From positions 1-51,678 of the forward strand of contig NZ_PGVE01000095.1 of the NCBI RefSeq assembly GCF_002860255.1: 51,678 nucleotides of DNA, written 5' to 3'. Both the position numbers and the translations under genes were made by a program. The notes below the pieces were generated by a model. That model searched no databases. It was not told where the DNA came from and saw nothing but the letters and a program-made list of their open reading frames with translations. The stretch comes from Neobacillus cucumis (GTDB taxonomy: Bacteria > Bacillota > Bacilli > Bacillales > Cytobacillaceae). Positions 1 through 8,161 of the stretch are shown piece after piece. The stretch's first letter is position 1, and every line of letters starts with the position of its first letter.

Positions 1-33
1 GATAAGAAAAATTTTCGACTTTGAGAATTGTCC

Positions 34-150
34 AGCTCCAGCGCCTAGCCCCTCGATGGTCTACAGCCAATCCGTCCAAAAGGTTAAAAAGCAACCTTTC
101 GGCCGGCTCGTCTTATGCTTGTCGGGGCTGATCAAGGCGCTTACGCTTTT
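34..150. repeat. Intergenic foldable repeat, family 1, copy 1
   Basis: This 117-bp element recurs almost base for base at 46632-46748, with one visible difference near its end, and again at 51622 to the window end. Its two ends are partly complementary (AGCGCC with GGCGCT, and TAGCCCC with GGGGCT), and an internal AAAGGTT/AACCTTT hairpin sits in the middle, so it can fold as a cruciform or long RNA hairpin. It has no open reading frame of its own. Similarity to the third copy extends about 20 bases upstream of position 34. Similar structured intergenic repeats are common in Bacillus-group genomes; the function is unknown. Confidence 0.8.
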
Positions 151-156
151 CGTTGA

Positions 157-1506
157 TTACCCCAATTTCGGCCTAGCAGCCACAGGTTTCTCCTCAGAAG
201 CATCCTTCTGAATGAGGAACGAAGTCAGTAGGGCTAAAATACTTCCAATAAATCCGTAAACGAACAAATGATGAATGCCCTGCATAAAGTCCGCTCCGCT
301 TGTTAGTAAGGCTCCCATGATTGTTACACCAATCGCAGTACCCATATTCCGGCAGAACATAAAGAAGGAAGTAGAAATTCCTCGTTCATTCGCTCCTACT
401 AATTGTTGAACACCAATCATGCCGACAGTTGTCAGCAAGCCAAAGGCCATTCCTTGTACAATCATAACAAAAAAGACAAACCAGAAGCCGTGACTTGGAT
501 TGAGCAAGGTTAACAATAGACCAGAACCGAATAATAACGCATTCCCAATAATCAGCAGGATGCGATAACCGTACTTTAGGATCCATTTACCTGCAGGGAC
601 AGCTGCTGCCATCCAGCCAATGGCTGTACCAAGCAAGGCAACCCCACTCATGAAGAGTGAAAGCCCAGCGATATTTTGTAAAAACAAGGGAACAAAACTA
701 GAGGCACCAAATAAAGCAGTGGTTCCAATAAAGGCATTGATGTTCATTCGTGAAATCATCTTATTTTTAAACATCGATAACGGTACAAGCGGGGATGCCT
801 GTTTTTTCTCGTAAAAATAAAAAACAACTAAAAAGACAAGTCCAATCAAAAAGTATAACACTCGATTTTCCTTCACAATTGTATCTAATAGAAGAGAGGT
901 TACACCAACAGCAAACAAAATCGCACCCATGTAATCGACCTTTGCAGGCTTTGGCTGATAATTTTCTTTATAAGGCAGAAGGGTAATAAACGCTATTATA
1001 CATACGGGAAGGTTGACAAAGAAAATCCATCTCCAAGTCATAAACTCCACGAAAAAAGAGCCAAGTAACGGTGCAAGAACAGCGGATAATCCCCACATGG
1101 CCGTAAATAAGGCCTGAATTCTGCCTCGTTTTTCAACGGAAAACAAGTCGCCGGCAATAATAGCAGGGAAGGGCATCATAAATCCTGCACCGATGCCCTG
1201 AACGGCTCGGAATAGGACTAATTGAATCATATTAGCGGACATACCGCAAAGGAAGGAACCTACTAGAAATAAAAGAATCCCTGTTCCAAAAACTTTTTTT
1301 CTGCCGAATAAATCGGATAATCTGCCAGCCACTGGCGAAAGTATTGTACTGGTAATCATATAGGATGCAAATGACCAGGCATACAGGTCAAATCGCCCTA
1401 ATTCTTTTGCGATGATGGGCATCGTTGTATTCATAATAGTAGAATCAATCGATGCGACCAGCATGGCAAGAACAATACTAACCATAACAGTTGTTCTGCT
1501 CTTCAT
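157..1506 (-). CDS. MFS multidrug-type exporter (DHA2-like)
   Basis: Predicted proton-driven efflux permease of the major facilitator superfamily. The 449-residue protein is hydrophobic throughout. It has an N-terminal DSTIMNTTMP motif typical of drug:H+ antiporters, the loop motif GRLSDLFGRKK (motif A), an RAVQGIGAG segment, and a WRWIFFVNLP segment as found in the 14-helix DHA2 branch. The ATG is preceded by an AAGGAG site. It lies 23 bases downstream of the EamA-type exporter on the same strand, so the two are probably cotranscribed. The substrate cannot be told from sequence. Its stop abuts the intergenic repeat at 34-150. Confidence 0.85.
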   Translation of the reverse strand: MKSRTTVMVSIVLAMLVASIDSTIMNTTMPIIAKELGRFDLYAWSFASYMITSTILSPVAGRLSDLFGRKKVFGTGILLFLVGSFLCGMSANMIQLVLFRAVQGIGAGFMMPFPAIIAGDLFSVEKRGRIQALFTAMWGLSAVLAPLLGSFFVEFMTWRWIFFVNLPVCIIAFITLLPYKENYQPKPAKVDYMGAILFAVGVTSLLLDTIVKENRVLYFLIGLVFLVVFYFYEKKQASPLVPLSMFKNKMISRMNINAFIGTTALFGASSFVPLFLQNIAGLSLFMSGVALLGTAIGWMAAAVPAGKWILKYGYRILLIIGNALLFGSGLLLTLLNPSHGFWFVFFVMIVQGMAFGLLTTVGMIGVQQLVGANERGISTSFFMFCRNMGTAIGVTIMGALLTSGADFMQGIHHLFVYGFIGSILALLTSFLIQKDASEEKPVAARPKLG

Positions 1507-1529
1507 TCATATATCTCCTTTTTTAAAGG

Positions 1530-2435
1530 TCAATTAAAAGTACTTTCTTTGAGAACTTCCGGTACGGGTTTCTGTTTTTGAGTTAAAAAGAAGAATACAC
1601 CCACTAACACGAGCAGACCGCCGACTATTTGCCAGCCTGCTAGATTTTCATGCAATAAGAAGAAAGCTAATAGGGTAGCACCGACGGGTTCTCCTAAAAT
1701 ACTCATGGAAATCGTTGTCGCATTTATATAGTTTAATAGCCAGTTGTTAATGACATGGCTTAGTGTTGGAACGGTTGCGAGCAAGAGAAAGATGCCCCAT
1801 TCCTTTGCGGGATAACCAGTTACCGCCACACCTGCTGAAACATTATAAATGGTAAGTACAATCGCGGCAGATAAAAAGACGCAGAAACTATAAAGCCAAT
1901 GAGACACCTTTTTAACTGTCGACTGACCAATCAAAAGGTAACCAACAACGGAAATGACACTTAAGAAGGAGAGGATATCTCCCATGATGGCACTTTTACT
2001 TAACCCAAAGTCCCCCCAGCCGATCATCATGGCGCCAATAATCGCAATCCCCATGGTCATTAAAGCTGACAGTGTTGTGCGTTCCTTATATAAAAAGAAA
2101 CCGCCTACCAAAGAAACAATTGGCTGCAGCGCTAGAATAATCGTGGAGCTTGCCACTGTTGTCAGCTTTAACGAACCAAACCAGAGAACAAAGTGAAAGG
2201 CTAAAAAGACCCCTGAAAAAAATAAAAGGTACCAATCCCTTTTGACGATATTTTTAAATTCATGACGCTTTTTCCAAACAATCGGAAGCATCAGGATACT
2301 GGCAAGCCACATCCGATACATACTAAGAATAGAGGCTGGTGCGTCTGACCACTTCACAAAAATAGCCGAAAACGAAATCGCAATGATGGAAATCGTCAGC
2401 GGCAGGGCAAAAGATCTAGAACCGTCCTGTTTCAT
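1530..2435 (-). CDS. EamA/DMT family transporter
   Basis: Predicted inner-membrane exporter of the drug/metabolite transporter superfamily. The 301 residues comprise two homologous EamA halves (about residues 10-140 and 155-285), giving about ten membrane helices. The first half ends with the usual conserved segment around LALQPIVSLVGGFFL and the second with SILGEPVGATLLAFF; both carry the proline and glycine pattern of the family. It is the promoter-proximal partner of the MFS exporter. The substrate is unknown. Nothing links it functionally to the flagellar genes upstream. Confidence 0.85.
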   Translation of the reverse strand: MKQDGSRSFALPLTISIIAISFSAIFVKWSDAPASILSMYRMWLASILMLPIVWKKRHEFKNIVKRDWYLLFFSGVFLAFHFVLWFGSLKLTTVASSTIILALQPIVSLVGGFFLYKERTTLSALMTMGIAIIGAMMIGWGDFGLSKSAIMGDILSFLSVISVVGYLLIGQSTVKKVSHWLYSFCVFLSAAIVLTIYNVSAGVAVTGYPAKEWGIFLLLATVPTLSHVINNWLLNYINATTISMSILGEPVGATLLAFFLLHENLAGWQIVGGLLVLVGVFFFLTQKQKPVPEVLKESTFN

Positions 2436-2538
2436 GTGTTCCTCCTATGATGAATAGCTACTGTATAAACTCCTTCTATTATACTCGTGTTTTTTCTACC
2501 TCTCAATGCTTTGGCAAAAATTTACCAAGCCGCGCGAT

Positions 2539-3051
2539 TTAATGATCTGTACGCCTTATCTGCCGCAATTTTTCAAATGTACTCTTTATATATAGGAAGA
2601 ACAATAGATAAACACATAATGTGAATAAGTATACGGGGTAGGAATAGGAGAATTTCCAACTATAATAGGTAAACATATGAAATTTTAGACTAATCAATTC
2701 CACAAGCATCGCAATGAATGACCAGCCTATAATATACCAAAATATACCTTTGCTGCGGATTGACCACTTATCAAAGAAGTAGATGAAAAAATATCCAAAC
2801 GGCGGATAAATGAACCAGCCAATCAAATCAAATAACTCATAGGAGCCATAGTCATTGATATCATACGTATTATAGCTCGATCCGGCTAAAATATGGTCAG
2901 TGACTTGAACATATCCCATTCCGAAAAAAAGGAGGAGCAAGGTAATGGTGTGTGGAAATCTTTTAGGGAGTTTGATAATCAAGGAATAGGTCAGGATAAG
3001 GGATATGAGAATAAACCATTCGTTTTCGTCAAACTTATCGGGTAAAAGCAT
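2539..3051 (-). CDS. Multi-pass membrane protein, CBO0543-like
   Basis: A 170-residue protein with about five hydrophobic segments and many aromatic residues. The run YPPFGYFFIYFFDKW followed by a charged loop, then a tyrosine- and tryptophan-rich HMFTYYSWKFSYSYP segment, resembles the CBO0543 family of Firmicute membrane proteins, whose function is unknown. I chose the ATG at 3051 because it overlaps the stop of the upstream gene (TAATG) and has a GAAGGAG site 11 bases ahead; an upstream in-frame ATG at 3129 would lie deep inside the preceding gene. Translational coupling to the upstream membrane protein suggests the two work together. Confidence 0.6.
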   Translation of the reverse strand: MLLPDKFDENEWFILISLILTYSLIIKLPKRFPHTITLLLLFFGMGYVQVTDHILAGSSYNTYDINDYGSYELFDLIGWFIYPPFGYFFIYFFDKWSIRSKGIFWYIIGWSFIAMLVELISLKFHMFTYYSWKFSYSYPVYLFTLCVYLLFFLYIKSTFEKLRQIRRTDH

Positions 3052-3521
3052 TAGTGAGTCAACTCCTTCAAGACTAATTTTCGAAAAAGAGAATGAAGGC
3101 AGCAGGTGATCAGATAAATACAGAGCCATTGAGCAAAATCATAAAGCCAGTTCCAGTTTCTATAGGTAAGAACATCTAAATTGGTTAATCCACGTTCCAA
3201 ACACACAATGGCCATAACAGCAGCAAGGACTATTAAAACCTTTCCTAACTTAGCTTTGATTTTACGAATATGATCGATACTGCAGGCAATGATTAACGGA
3301 TATAAAACAATAAACGAAAGGTAAAAGGTAAAGCGGGCAGAAGTCGCTTTAGCTAAGACAATACCATTTAAATTCAACATCACAAAATCCATGATATTAC
3401 TATCCAAATACATAACGACAAGGAATATCATCGTTAATTCTAAAGTGTTGAGTACCTTTGGCCTTACCGTACAATAAATAACGGCAAATAAGCTTATAGT
3501 GGCATAAATGGCAAAAGCCAT
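3051..3521 (-). CDS. Small multi-pass membrane protein
   Basis: A 156-residue protein with about five hydrophobic helices and no recognisable catalytic motif. The start at 3521 is favoured by an AAGGGGG site five bases upstream; an in-frame ATG at 3542 lacks a site. The last codons overlap the next gene (TAATG). Its helix layout and aromatic-rich end (NWNWLYDF) are reminiscent of the CBO0543 group, but this is a weak match. It lies downstream of motB on the same strand but behind a terminator, so it is probably a separate transcript. Confidence 0.55.
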   Translation of the reverse strand: MAFAIYATISLFAVIYCTVRPKVLNTLELTMIFLVVMYLDSNIMDFVMLNLNGIVLAKATSARFTFYLSFIVLYPLIIACSIDHIRKIKAKLGKVLIVLAAVMAIVCLERGLTNLDVLTYRNWNWLYDFAQWLCIYLITCCLHSLFRKLVLKELTH

Positions 3522-3582
3522 AACGTCCCCCTTCATCAACATTTTTATTTATTATGTCCCACAACTTTGAAAAAATTTCATT

Positions 3583-3622
3583 AAAAAAGAGACGGCTTTC
3601 CTTTACAGGATAGCTGCCTCTA
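3583..3622 (-). terminator. motAB terminator
   Basis: On the minus strand, GAGGCAGCT and AGCCGTCTC pair over nine positions with one mismatch and one G-U pair around a 14-base loop, followed by a run of six T. It lies just past the motB stop and fits an intrinsic terminator for motA-motB. Confidence 0.65.
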
Positions 3623-3633
3623 GTTTTATTACG

Positions 3634-4353
3634 TTAATCCGTTTTTAGTATGGTAATATCTACTCTGCGGTTTGCCTGCCTGTGCTCTAATGTATCATTC
3701 GGATAAATGGGATTTTGTTCTCCAAACCCAGTAAATTGCAGTTTATTGGAGGGTATCCCTTTTTCCTCAAAAAAATAAAGAACAGAGAGCGCTCGGGCAG
3801 AGGATAATTCCCAATTTGATTTGAATCTTCCTCCAGTAATCGGGACATTATCTGTGTGACCCTCAATACTTATCGGATTTTTCACCTGCTTTATTAAGTC
3901 CAGGAGGTCGTTAAGGATCATAAGGGAATTTCCTTTTAAATCCGCACTTCCTGATTCAAATAAAATGATATCTTTTAACGAAAGCTTGATCCCCTTTGGT
4001 TCATCTTTGATGGATATGACCTTATTTAACCCCCGCCTATCAATGTAATCCTCGATTTGCCCCATCAGGTTCTGTAATTTTTCTTTTTCCTGTTGTTTCT
4101 CTTCCTCCCCCTTGCTATTTTGAAGCTGTTTAGTCACTCCGGCGTTTTCTTTCATGATGAGGCTGCTGCCTTGTCCTTTTAGGGCTGAATTCATTGAAAT
4201 CATAATCTGCTGGAGCTTGTCATTGTTGATGCTCCCTGAAGCAAAAAGCACAATAAATAGGGCTAATAGTAAGGTTAACAGGTCTGAATAAGGAATTAAC
4301 CAACTCTCGTCAATATGTTCGTCCTCATGGTTATGCAATCTCCGCTTCTTCAC
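3634..4353 (-). CDS. motB: Flagellar stator protein MotB
   Basis: Stator subunit that, with MotA, forms the ion channel driving flagellar rotation and anchors it to peptidoglycan. The 239 residues show a short basic N-terminus, one membrane helix preceded by WLIPYSDLLTLLLAL with the proton-carrying aspartate, a charged linker, and a C-terminal OmpA-like domain with the peptidoglycan-binding segment EGHTDNVPI and ELSSARALSVL. The channel helix resembles the proton-type MotB rather than the sodium-type MotS of Bacillus. The start is a GTG 8 bases after AGGAGG; the first codons overlap the end of motA by 23 bases, so translation is probably coupled. Confidence 0.93.
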   Translation of the reverse strand: MKKRRLHNHEDEHIDESWLIPYSDLLTLLLALFIVLFASGSINNDKLQQIMISMNSALKGQGSSLIMKENAGVTKQLQNSKGEEEKQQEKEKLQNLMGQIEDYIDRRGLNKVISIKDEPKGIKLSLKDIILFESGSADLKGNSLMILNDLLDLIKQVKNPISIEGHTDNVPITGGRFKSNWELSSARALSVLYFFEEKGIPSNKLQFTGFGEQNPIYPNDTLEHRQANRRVDITILKTD

Positions 4354-5122
4354 TGAACGTTTCCTCCTGCTTTAAACGTGCCTTTGAAGGTAAATAAACA
4401 GACAGTTTTCGTTCAATTAATTTCGGTGTTAATCCATCTTGAATGGCTAACAATCCATCAATCATCATGACTTTTATATCCTGTTCTTTTTTGGAAATTC
4501 GCTTTAATTTATTGGAAATAGGATGCCATAGGACGTATCCCGAAAAAATACCTAAAAGAGTAGCAATAAAGGCAGCTGCAATCGAGTGGCCTAAGACATC
4601 CATGTCATTTAGATTTCCTAATGCAGCTATTAAGCCGACCACCGCGCCGAGCACCCCTAACGTTGGTGCATACATGCCGGCTTGGCTGAAGATGAGACTG
4701 CCAGCCTTATGCCGTTCGGCCACTGCATCTAATTCATCAAGCAGAATTTCCTCCATTTGGTTCCGATCACTGCCATCAATAATCATTTCAAGTCCATTTT
4801 TTAAAAAAGGGTCTTCGACTGTCTCTGCCATCTCTTCTAAGGCCAATACACCTTCCCTTCTTGCAACCATCGACCATTCTACCATCATGTCGATCACTTC
4901 CGATGGTGTGGGAAGCTTTGGTTCTACAAAGGCTATTTTGAATAATTGCGGGAGTTTCTTTATTTCACTTAATGGAAAAGCAACGAGCAAGGAGGCAAGG
5001 GTACCGCCAAAAATAATTAAAAAAGCAGCTGGATTCCCAAGGGATTGAACAGATACCCCTTTTAATACCATTCCAATGCCAATAGAAATAATTGCTAAGA
5101 TGAGACCGATAATGGTAGTCAA
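4331..5122 (-). CDS. motA: Flagellar stator protein MotA
   Basis: Stator subunit with four membrane helices and a large cytoplasmic loop that pushes on FliG. The 263 residues open with IGLILAIISIGIGMVLKG. The loop between helices 2 and 3 contains the charged segment with ARREGVLALEEMAE, a hallmark of MotA. Helices 3 and 4 follow with the conserved prolines in YAPTLGVLG and SKLK. The start appears to be TTG at 5122, seven bases after AAAGGAG; no ATG fits. It is transcribed divergently from yaaR-fliL across a gap of about 90 bases, which must hold both promoters. Confidence 0.93.
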   Translation of the reverse strand: MTTIIGLILAIISIGIGMVLKGVSVQSLGNPAAFLIIFGGTLASLLVAFPLSEIKKLPQLFKIAFVEPKLPTPSEVIDMMVEWSMVARREGVLALEEMAETVEDPFLKNGLEMIIDGSDRNQMEEILLDELDAVAERHKAGSLIFSQAGMYAPTLGVLGAVVGLIAALGNLNDMDVLGHSIAAAFIATLLGIFSGYVLWHPISNKLKRISKKEQDIKVMMIDGLLAIQDGLTPKLIERKLSVYLPSKARLKQEETFSEEAEIA

Positions 5123-5213
5123 TGAAATTCTCCTTTCTTTTTACATTCGGAAAAACTATAATCTCAATGTATTGAAGTTTTACAAAATTCGACAATATTG
5201 GTGGTGTCCACGT

Positions 5214-5657
5214 TTGAAAGTTAGTCAAGGATTCAATATCCCAAAAGAGATCTCCTTCTCCTCAAAAGAAACAAAACCTAGTGAATTAGCTGCTTTTCAA
5301 AACATCTTATCGGGTAAACAAATAAGTCTTGCGAAAGAACATTTCAACACCCTCTTAGAGGGGATTACTAAGCAAGGCGAACGGTTAGTCCGGTCACGCT
5401 CATTAAATGATTTGCATGAATACAAACGACTAATTAAATCCTTCTTACAGGAAGTCGTGAAGCATGGCCTTTCATTAGAAGAAACGGCATCTTTTTCGCA
5501 TTCGTCTAGTAGGGAAAGAAAATTAAAGGTGATTAAAGAGATTGATAAAAAATTATTAGATCTTTCAGAAGAAATGATTAAACAAGAAGACCCAAATATC
5601 CGTTTATTAGATAATATAGGGGAAATAAAAGGACTATTGATTGACCTCTATTTGTAG
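5214..5657 (+). CDS. YaaR family protein (DUF327)
   Basis: A 147-residue mostly helical protein of the YaaR/DUF327 family, whose members are about the same length. The pattern LLEGITKQGERLVRSRSLNDL followed by YKRLIKSFLQEVV and a C-terminal IGEIKGLLIDLYL is typical. The molecular function is not established; the family is frequently near flagellar or YaaQ/tmk genes. I chose TTG at 5214 (protein begins MKVSQGF) because it gives the normal family length and a GGTGG site lies seven bases upstream. The reading frame stays open upstream to 5076, but that part overlaps motA antisense and does not look coding. It heads the fliL-flhO-flhP group. Confidence 0.75.
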   Translation: MKVSQGFNIPKEISFSSKETKPSELAAFQNILSGKQISLAKEHFNTLLEGITKQGERLVRSRSLNDLHEYKRLIKSFLQEVVKHGLSLEETASFSHSSSRERKLKVIKEIDKKLLDLSEEMIKQEDPNIRLLDNIGEIKGLLIDLYL

Positions 5658-5687
5658 TTCACTAGTGGAGCAGCGCAGGAGGGCAAA

Positions 5688-6101
5688 ATGAAAAAATTTA
5701 AAAAGGTATTTTTTACGTGCATCATTATCATGGCAATCGCTGCAGGTAGTCTATATTACTATCAATACATAAAATCACCTGAAAATAAAGCAAAAGCAGC
5801 CACGATTGATCAGCTTGCAGACCAAACGATTGAAACCGACCAAATCAGTACCAATCTTAATTCAGATAACCTTATACAAGTTAAATTTTCCATTGAACTA
5901 GATTCAAAGGATACAAAGAAACAAGCGGAAAAAATTATCCCGATAATTGAAAGTGATATCATCAAGATTCTTTCTCAATCAAAAAAGGAAGATTTTAAGA
6001 ATATTGGAGCGTTTGAGGAAAAAGTAAAATCCCGGTTGAATGAGCGATTCACCGAGGGAAAAATCACAAATGTTTTTACAACGGAATTACTCATTCAGTA
6101 A
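5688..6101 (+). CDS. fliL: FliL-like basal-body-associated protein
   Basis: Membrane protein predicted to surround the stator in the basal body and support torque. The 137 residues have an N-terminal anchor helix (about residues 8-26), then a periplasm-side domain with LIQVKFSIELDS, a segment IIPIIESDIIKILS, and a C-terminal LNERFTEGKITNVFTTELLIQ-like end that matches the FliL fold order. The start follows CAGGAGGG by a short spacer. In Bacillus subtilis fliL lies just before fliM; here it has moved next to flhO, close to the motA-motB genes it may serve. Confidence 0.75.
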   Translation: MKKFKKVFFTCIIIMAIAAGSLYYYQYIKSPENKAKAATIDQLADQTIETDQISTNLNSDNLIQVKFSIELDSKDTKKQAEKIIPIIESDIIKILSQSKKEDFKNIGAFEEKVKSRLNERFTEGKITNVFTTELLIQ

Positions 6102-6114
6102 GGAGAGAGACTTA

Positions 6115-6960
6115 ATGCTTCGAGGAATTGATACAGCTGCATCCGGCATGATTGCCTTACAAAGGCGGCAGGATGCATTAACGAATAATCTTGCCAACAT
6201 AGATACACCGGGATACAAGAAAGTAGATACAGCGTTACGGGCGTTTCCGGAGGTTTTTCTCGAAAGAATGAATGATGCGAAGACAAATCCTGCAGGAAAT
6301 GCAACGGGATTTTCATGGATCGGTTCGATGCAGCAGGGAGTCTATGCTCAAGAAAACATTTCAAGCTTCCTTCAGGGGGACCTTGTGGCTACTGATAATC
6401 CACTCGATGTGGCCATCGATGACCGTGCTCTTCCGCTTGTGAATGGTCAAAAGCCAAGTATCTTTTTTGCTGTCCAAAATGCAGACGGTGAAATTCGCTA
6501 TACAAGAAACGGACGATTTACAGTAGATGAGACCGGACAGCTTACCACTCAAGAAGGGTATAAGGTGTTAAACAATCAGGGAAAACCGGTTCAGGCTCAT
6601 CCGCTGCTTGCTTCAAACGAGGTATCTATTAACGCGAAGGGGGAAATCATCCTTAATCCGGATGACCCAGCTTCTAGCTCTACGTTAGATACGATCGGGT
6701 TAGTTCAGGTCAATAATCCAAATGCATTGATAAAGGAAGGGAATGGCTTGTTCAGACTAGACGGACAAAATCTGGCCCCTTTAGGCCAGCTGCCTGCAGG
6801 TGTCCAGCTTCATCAAAAAATGATCGAAACCTCCAATGTAGATCCAACGATGACGATGACCAATATGATGGAGAACGTAAAGCTTTATGAAGCCAATCAA
6901 AAAGTGTTACAGGCTTACGATCGTTCGCTTGAGCTTTTAAATTCTATCGGAAAAGTGTAG
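6115..6960 (+). CDS. flhO: Flagellar rod protein FlhO (FlgF/G type)
   Basis: Rod component of the flagellar basal body, exported by the flagellar type III system. The 281 residues carry the N-terminal rod signature with LTNNLANIDTPGYKKVD, and the C-terminal helix with SNVDPTMTMTNMMENVKLYEANQKV, which pair in the D0 domain. I set the start at ATG 6115, where AAGGAGAG lies eight bases upstream and the protein begins MLRGIDTAASG; the open frame upstream overlaps fliL. The next gene, flhP, is nine bases further. FlhO and FlhP are the Bacillus equivalents of FlgF and FlgG. Confidence 0.9.
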   Translation: MLRGIDTAASGMIALQRRQDALTNNLANIDTPGYKKVDTALRAFPEVFLERMNDAKTNPAGNATGFSWIGSMQQGVYAQENISSFLQGDLVATDNPLDVAIDDRALPLVNGQKPSIFFAVQNADGEIRYTRNGRFTVDETGQLTTQEGYKVLNNQGKPVQAHPLLASNEVSINAKGEIILNPDDPASSSTLDTIGLVQVNNPNALIKEGNGLFRLDGQNLAPLGQLPAGVQLHQKMIETSNVDPTMTMTNMMENVKLYEANQKVLQAYDRSLELLNSIGKV

Positions 6961-6969
6961 GAGAAAAAC

Positions 6970-7752
6970 ATGAATAGTTCGCTTTATATTGCCACGACGG
7001 GTTTAACCGCTTATCAAAAAAAATTAGATACGATTTCTAATAATATTGCTAATGCCGAAACAGTGGGTTTTAAACGACGGGAGGCCTCCTTCGAAGAAAA
7101 TTTAGCCATCTCCATTGAAAATCAAAAGGCCGCCCAACGTGAAATAGGCCGATTGACACCTAATGGGATTCGGGCAGGTTTTGGTGTTCATATGGACGGC
7201 TCAAAAATGATTTTAGATCAGGGCATTCCGAAAGAAACCAATCATCCGCTCGACTTAATGATTGCTGGGGAGGGCTATTTTCAAGTAGGAAAACAGCAGG
7301 GAGGAACGACGGAAACCTTCTATACAAGAAATGGCTCGTTTCAAAAAAGTCCAACGAACAATGGGACCTATCGATTAGTGAATGAAGAGGGTTATTTTTT
7401 ATTAGATAAAAATAACCGGCCAGTGGAGATTCCAAATGAAACCGAGCTTTCTGTCAATGAGGCGGGCAGGGTTGCTGCTACTACCCAGCAAATTGGATTG
7501 GTTAACTTTACGGATCCACAGAAATTAATCAATGAAGGGGACAATTTGTACCGCTTTACAGGGACAGGAAATCAGATTTTTGCCACTACCTCTTCATCTA
7601 TCAAGCAAGGTTATGTGGAATCTTCAAATGTGGATTTGAGTAAAGAAATGTCGGATATGATTACGACTCAGCGTGGATTTCAATTTAATTCACGGTCGAT
7701 TTCTTTTGCCGATCAGATGATGGGGATCTCGAACGGGATTATTAGGAGTTAA
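6970..7752 (+). CDS. flhP: Flagellar rod protein FlhP (FlgG type)
   Basis: Distal rod subunit, a substrate of the flagellar export apparatus. The 260 residues contain ISNNIANAETVGFKRRE near the N-terminus and SSNVDLSKEMSDMITTQRGF near the C-terminus, the paired D0 signatures of hook and rod proteins. Length fits the B. subtilis homologue of about 270 residues. It follows flhO closely and ends just before a strong terminator at 7758, closing the yaaR-fliL-flhO-flhP unit. Confidence 0.9.
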   Translation: MNSSLYIATTGLTAYQKKLDTISNNIANAETVGFKRREASFEENLAISIENQKAAQREIGRLTPNGIRAGFGVHMDGSKMILDQGIPKETNHPLDLMIAGEGYFQVGKQQGGTTETFYTRNGSFQKSPTNNGTYRLVNEEGYFLLDKNNRPVEIPNETELSVNEAGRVAATTQQIGLVNFTDPQKLINEGDNLYRFTGTGNQIFATTSSSIKQGYVESSNVDLSKEMSDMITTQRGFQFNSRSISFADQMMGISNGIIRS

Positions 7753-7757
7753 AGGAC

Positions 7758-7797
7758 TAAAAAGGTACCAATTAAATGATCTTGGTACCTTTTTTGA
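7758..7797 (+). terminator. Terminator after flhP
   Basis: A perfect 13-bp inverted repeat, AAAAAGGTACCAA with TTGGTACCTTTTT, separated by about ten bases and ending in a T run, directly after the flhP stop. The A run on the other arm would also let it work for minus-strand transcripts. Confidence 0.85.
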
Positions 7798-7806
7798 GGT
7801 TTTTTT

Positions 7807-8013
7807 CGTGTGTCGGTCGCCAATAAGGTCAATAGGCTACCGAGGAGAATGATTTTTTCGTGTGTCGGTCGCCAATAAGGTCAATAGGCTACCGAGGAGA
7901 ATGATTTTTTCGTGTGTCGGTCGTCAATAAGGTCAATAGGCTACCGAGGGAAATGGTTTTTTTTGTGTGTCGGTCGCCAATAAGGTCTATAGGCAACCCT
8001 GTCGAATCATTTT
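7807..8013. repeat. Tandem array of a 52-bp hairpin repeat (about 4 units)
   Basis: Units begin at about 7807, 7859, 7911 and 7964. The first two are identical over 52 bases; the third has a handful of changes and two extra T; the fourth is more diverged in its second half. Each unit contains TCGGTCGCC and GGCTACCGA, complementary except for one central position, around the 13-base loop AATAAGGTCAATA, and is followed by six to eight T. Each therefore looks like a weak terminator. No coding frame is convincing. The array fills most of the 409-base gap between flhP and the serine hydrolase; the rest of that gap holds the flhP terminator and a possible promoter. Confidence 0.9.
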
Positions 8014-8097
8014 TTCGTTGTACAGTCGTTAACTCCTCGCAACGTTCCTTTTCATTTTCTAAATTACCTTTTTTATTACCTGATTTCACCTATATTT

Positions 8098-8127
8098 TTG
8101 TTATTTATTCCTGTTTTCATGCATAAT
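8098..8127 (+). promoter_or_regulatory. Possible SigA promoter for serine hydrolase
   Basis: TTGTTA at 8098 and CATAAT at 8122 are 18 bases apart, with TG immediately before the -10 element. It lies about 35 bases ahead of the serine hydrolase start. The match is fair rather than strong. Confidence 0.4.
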
Positions 8128-8161
8128 AATCACATGGACACTTGAGGGAAGATGTGATTGC

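Noticed and set aside
4443..5048. 201-codon plus-strand frame opposite motA
   Set aside because: It is antisense to a clear motA gene, lacks a ribosome site and has no recognisable domain.
7889..8126. Open frames of 66 and 70 codons through the 52-bp tandem repeats
   Set aside because: They arise from the repeat text on both strands and lack ribosome sites; the repeat itself explains them.
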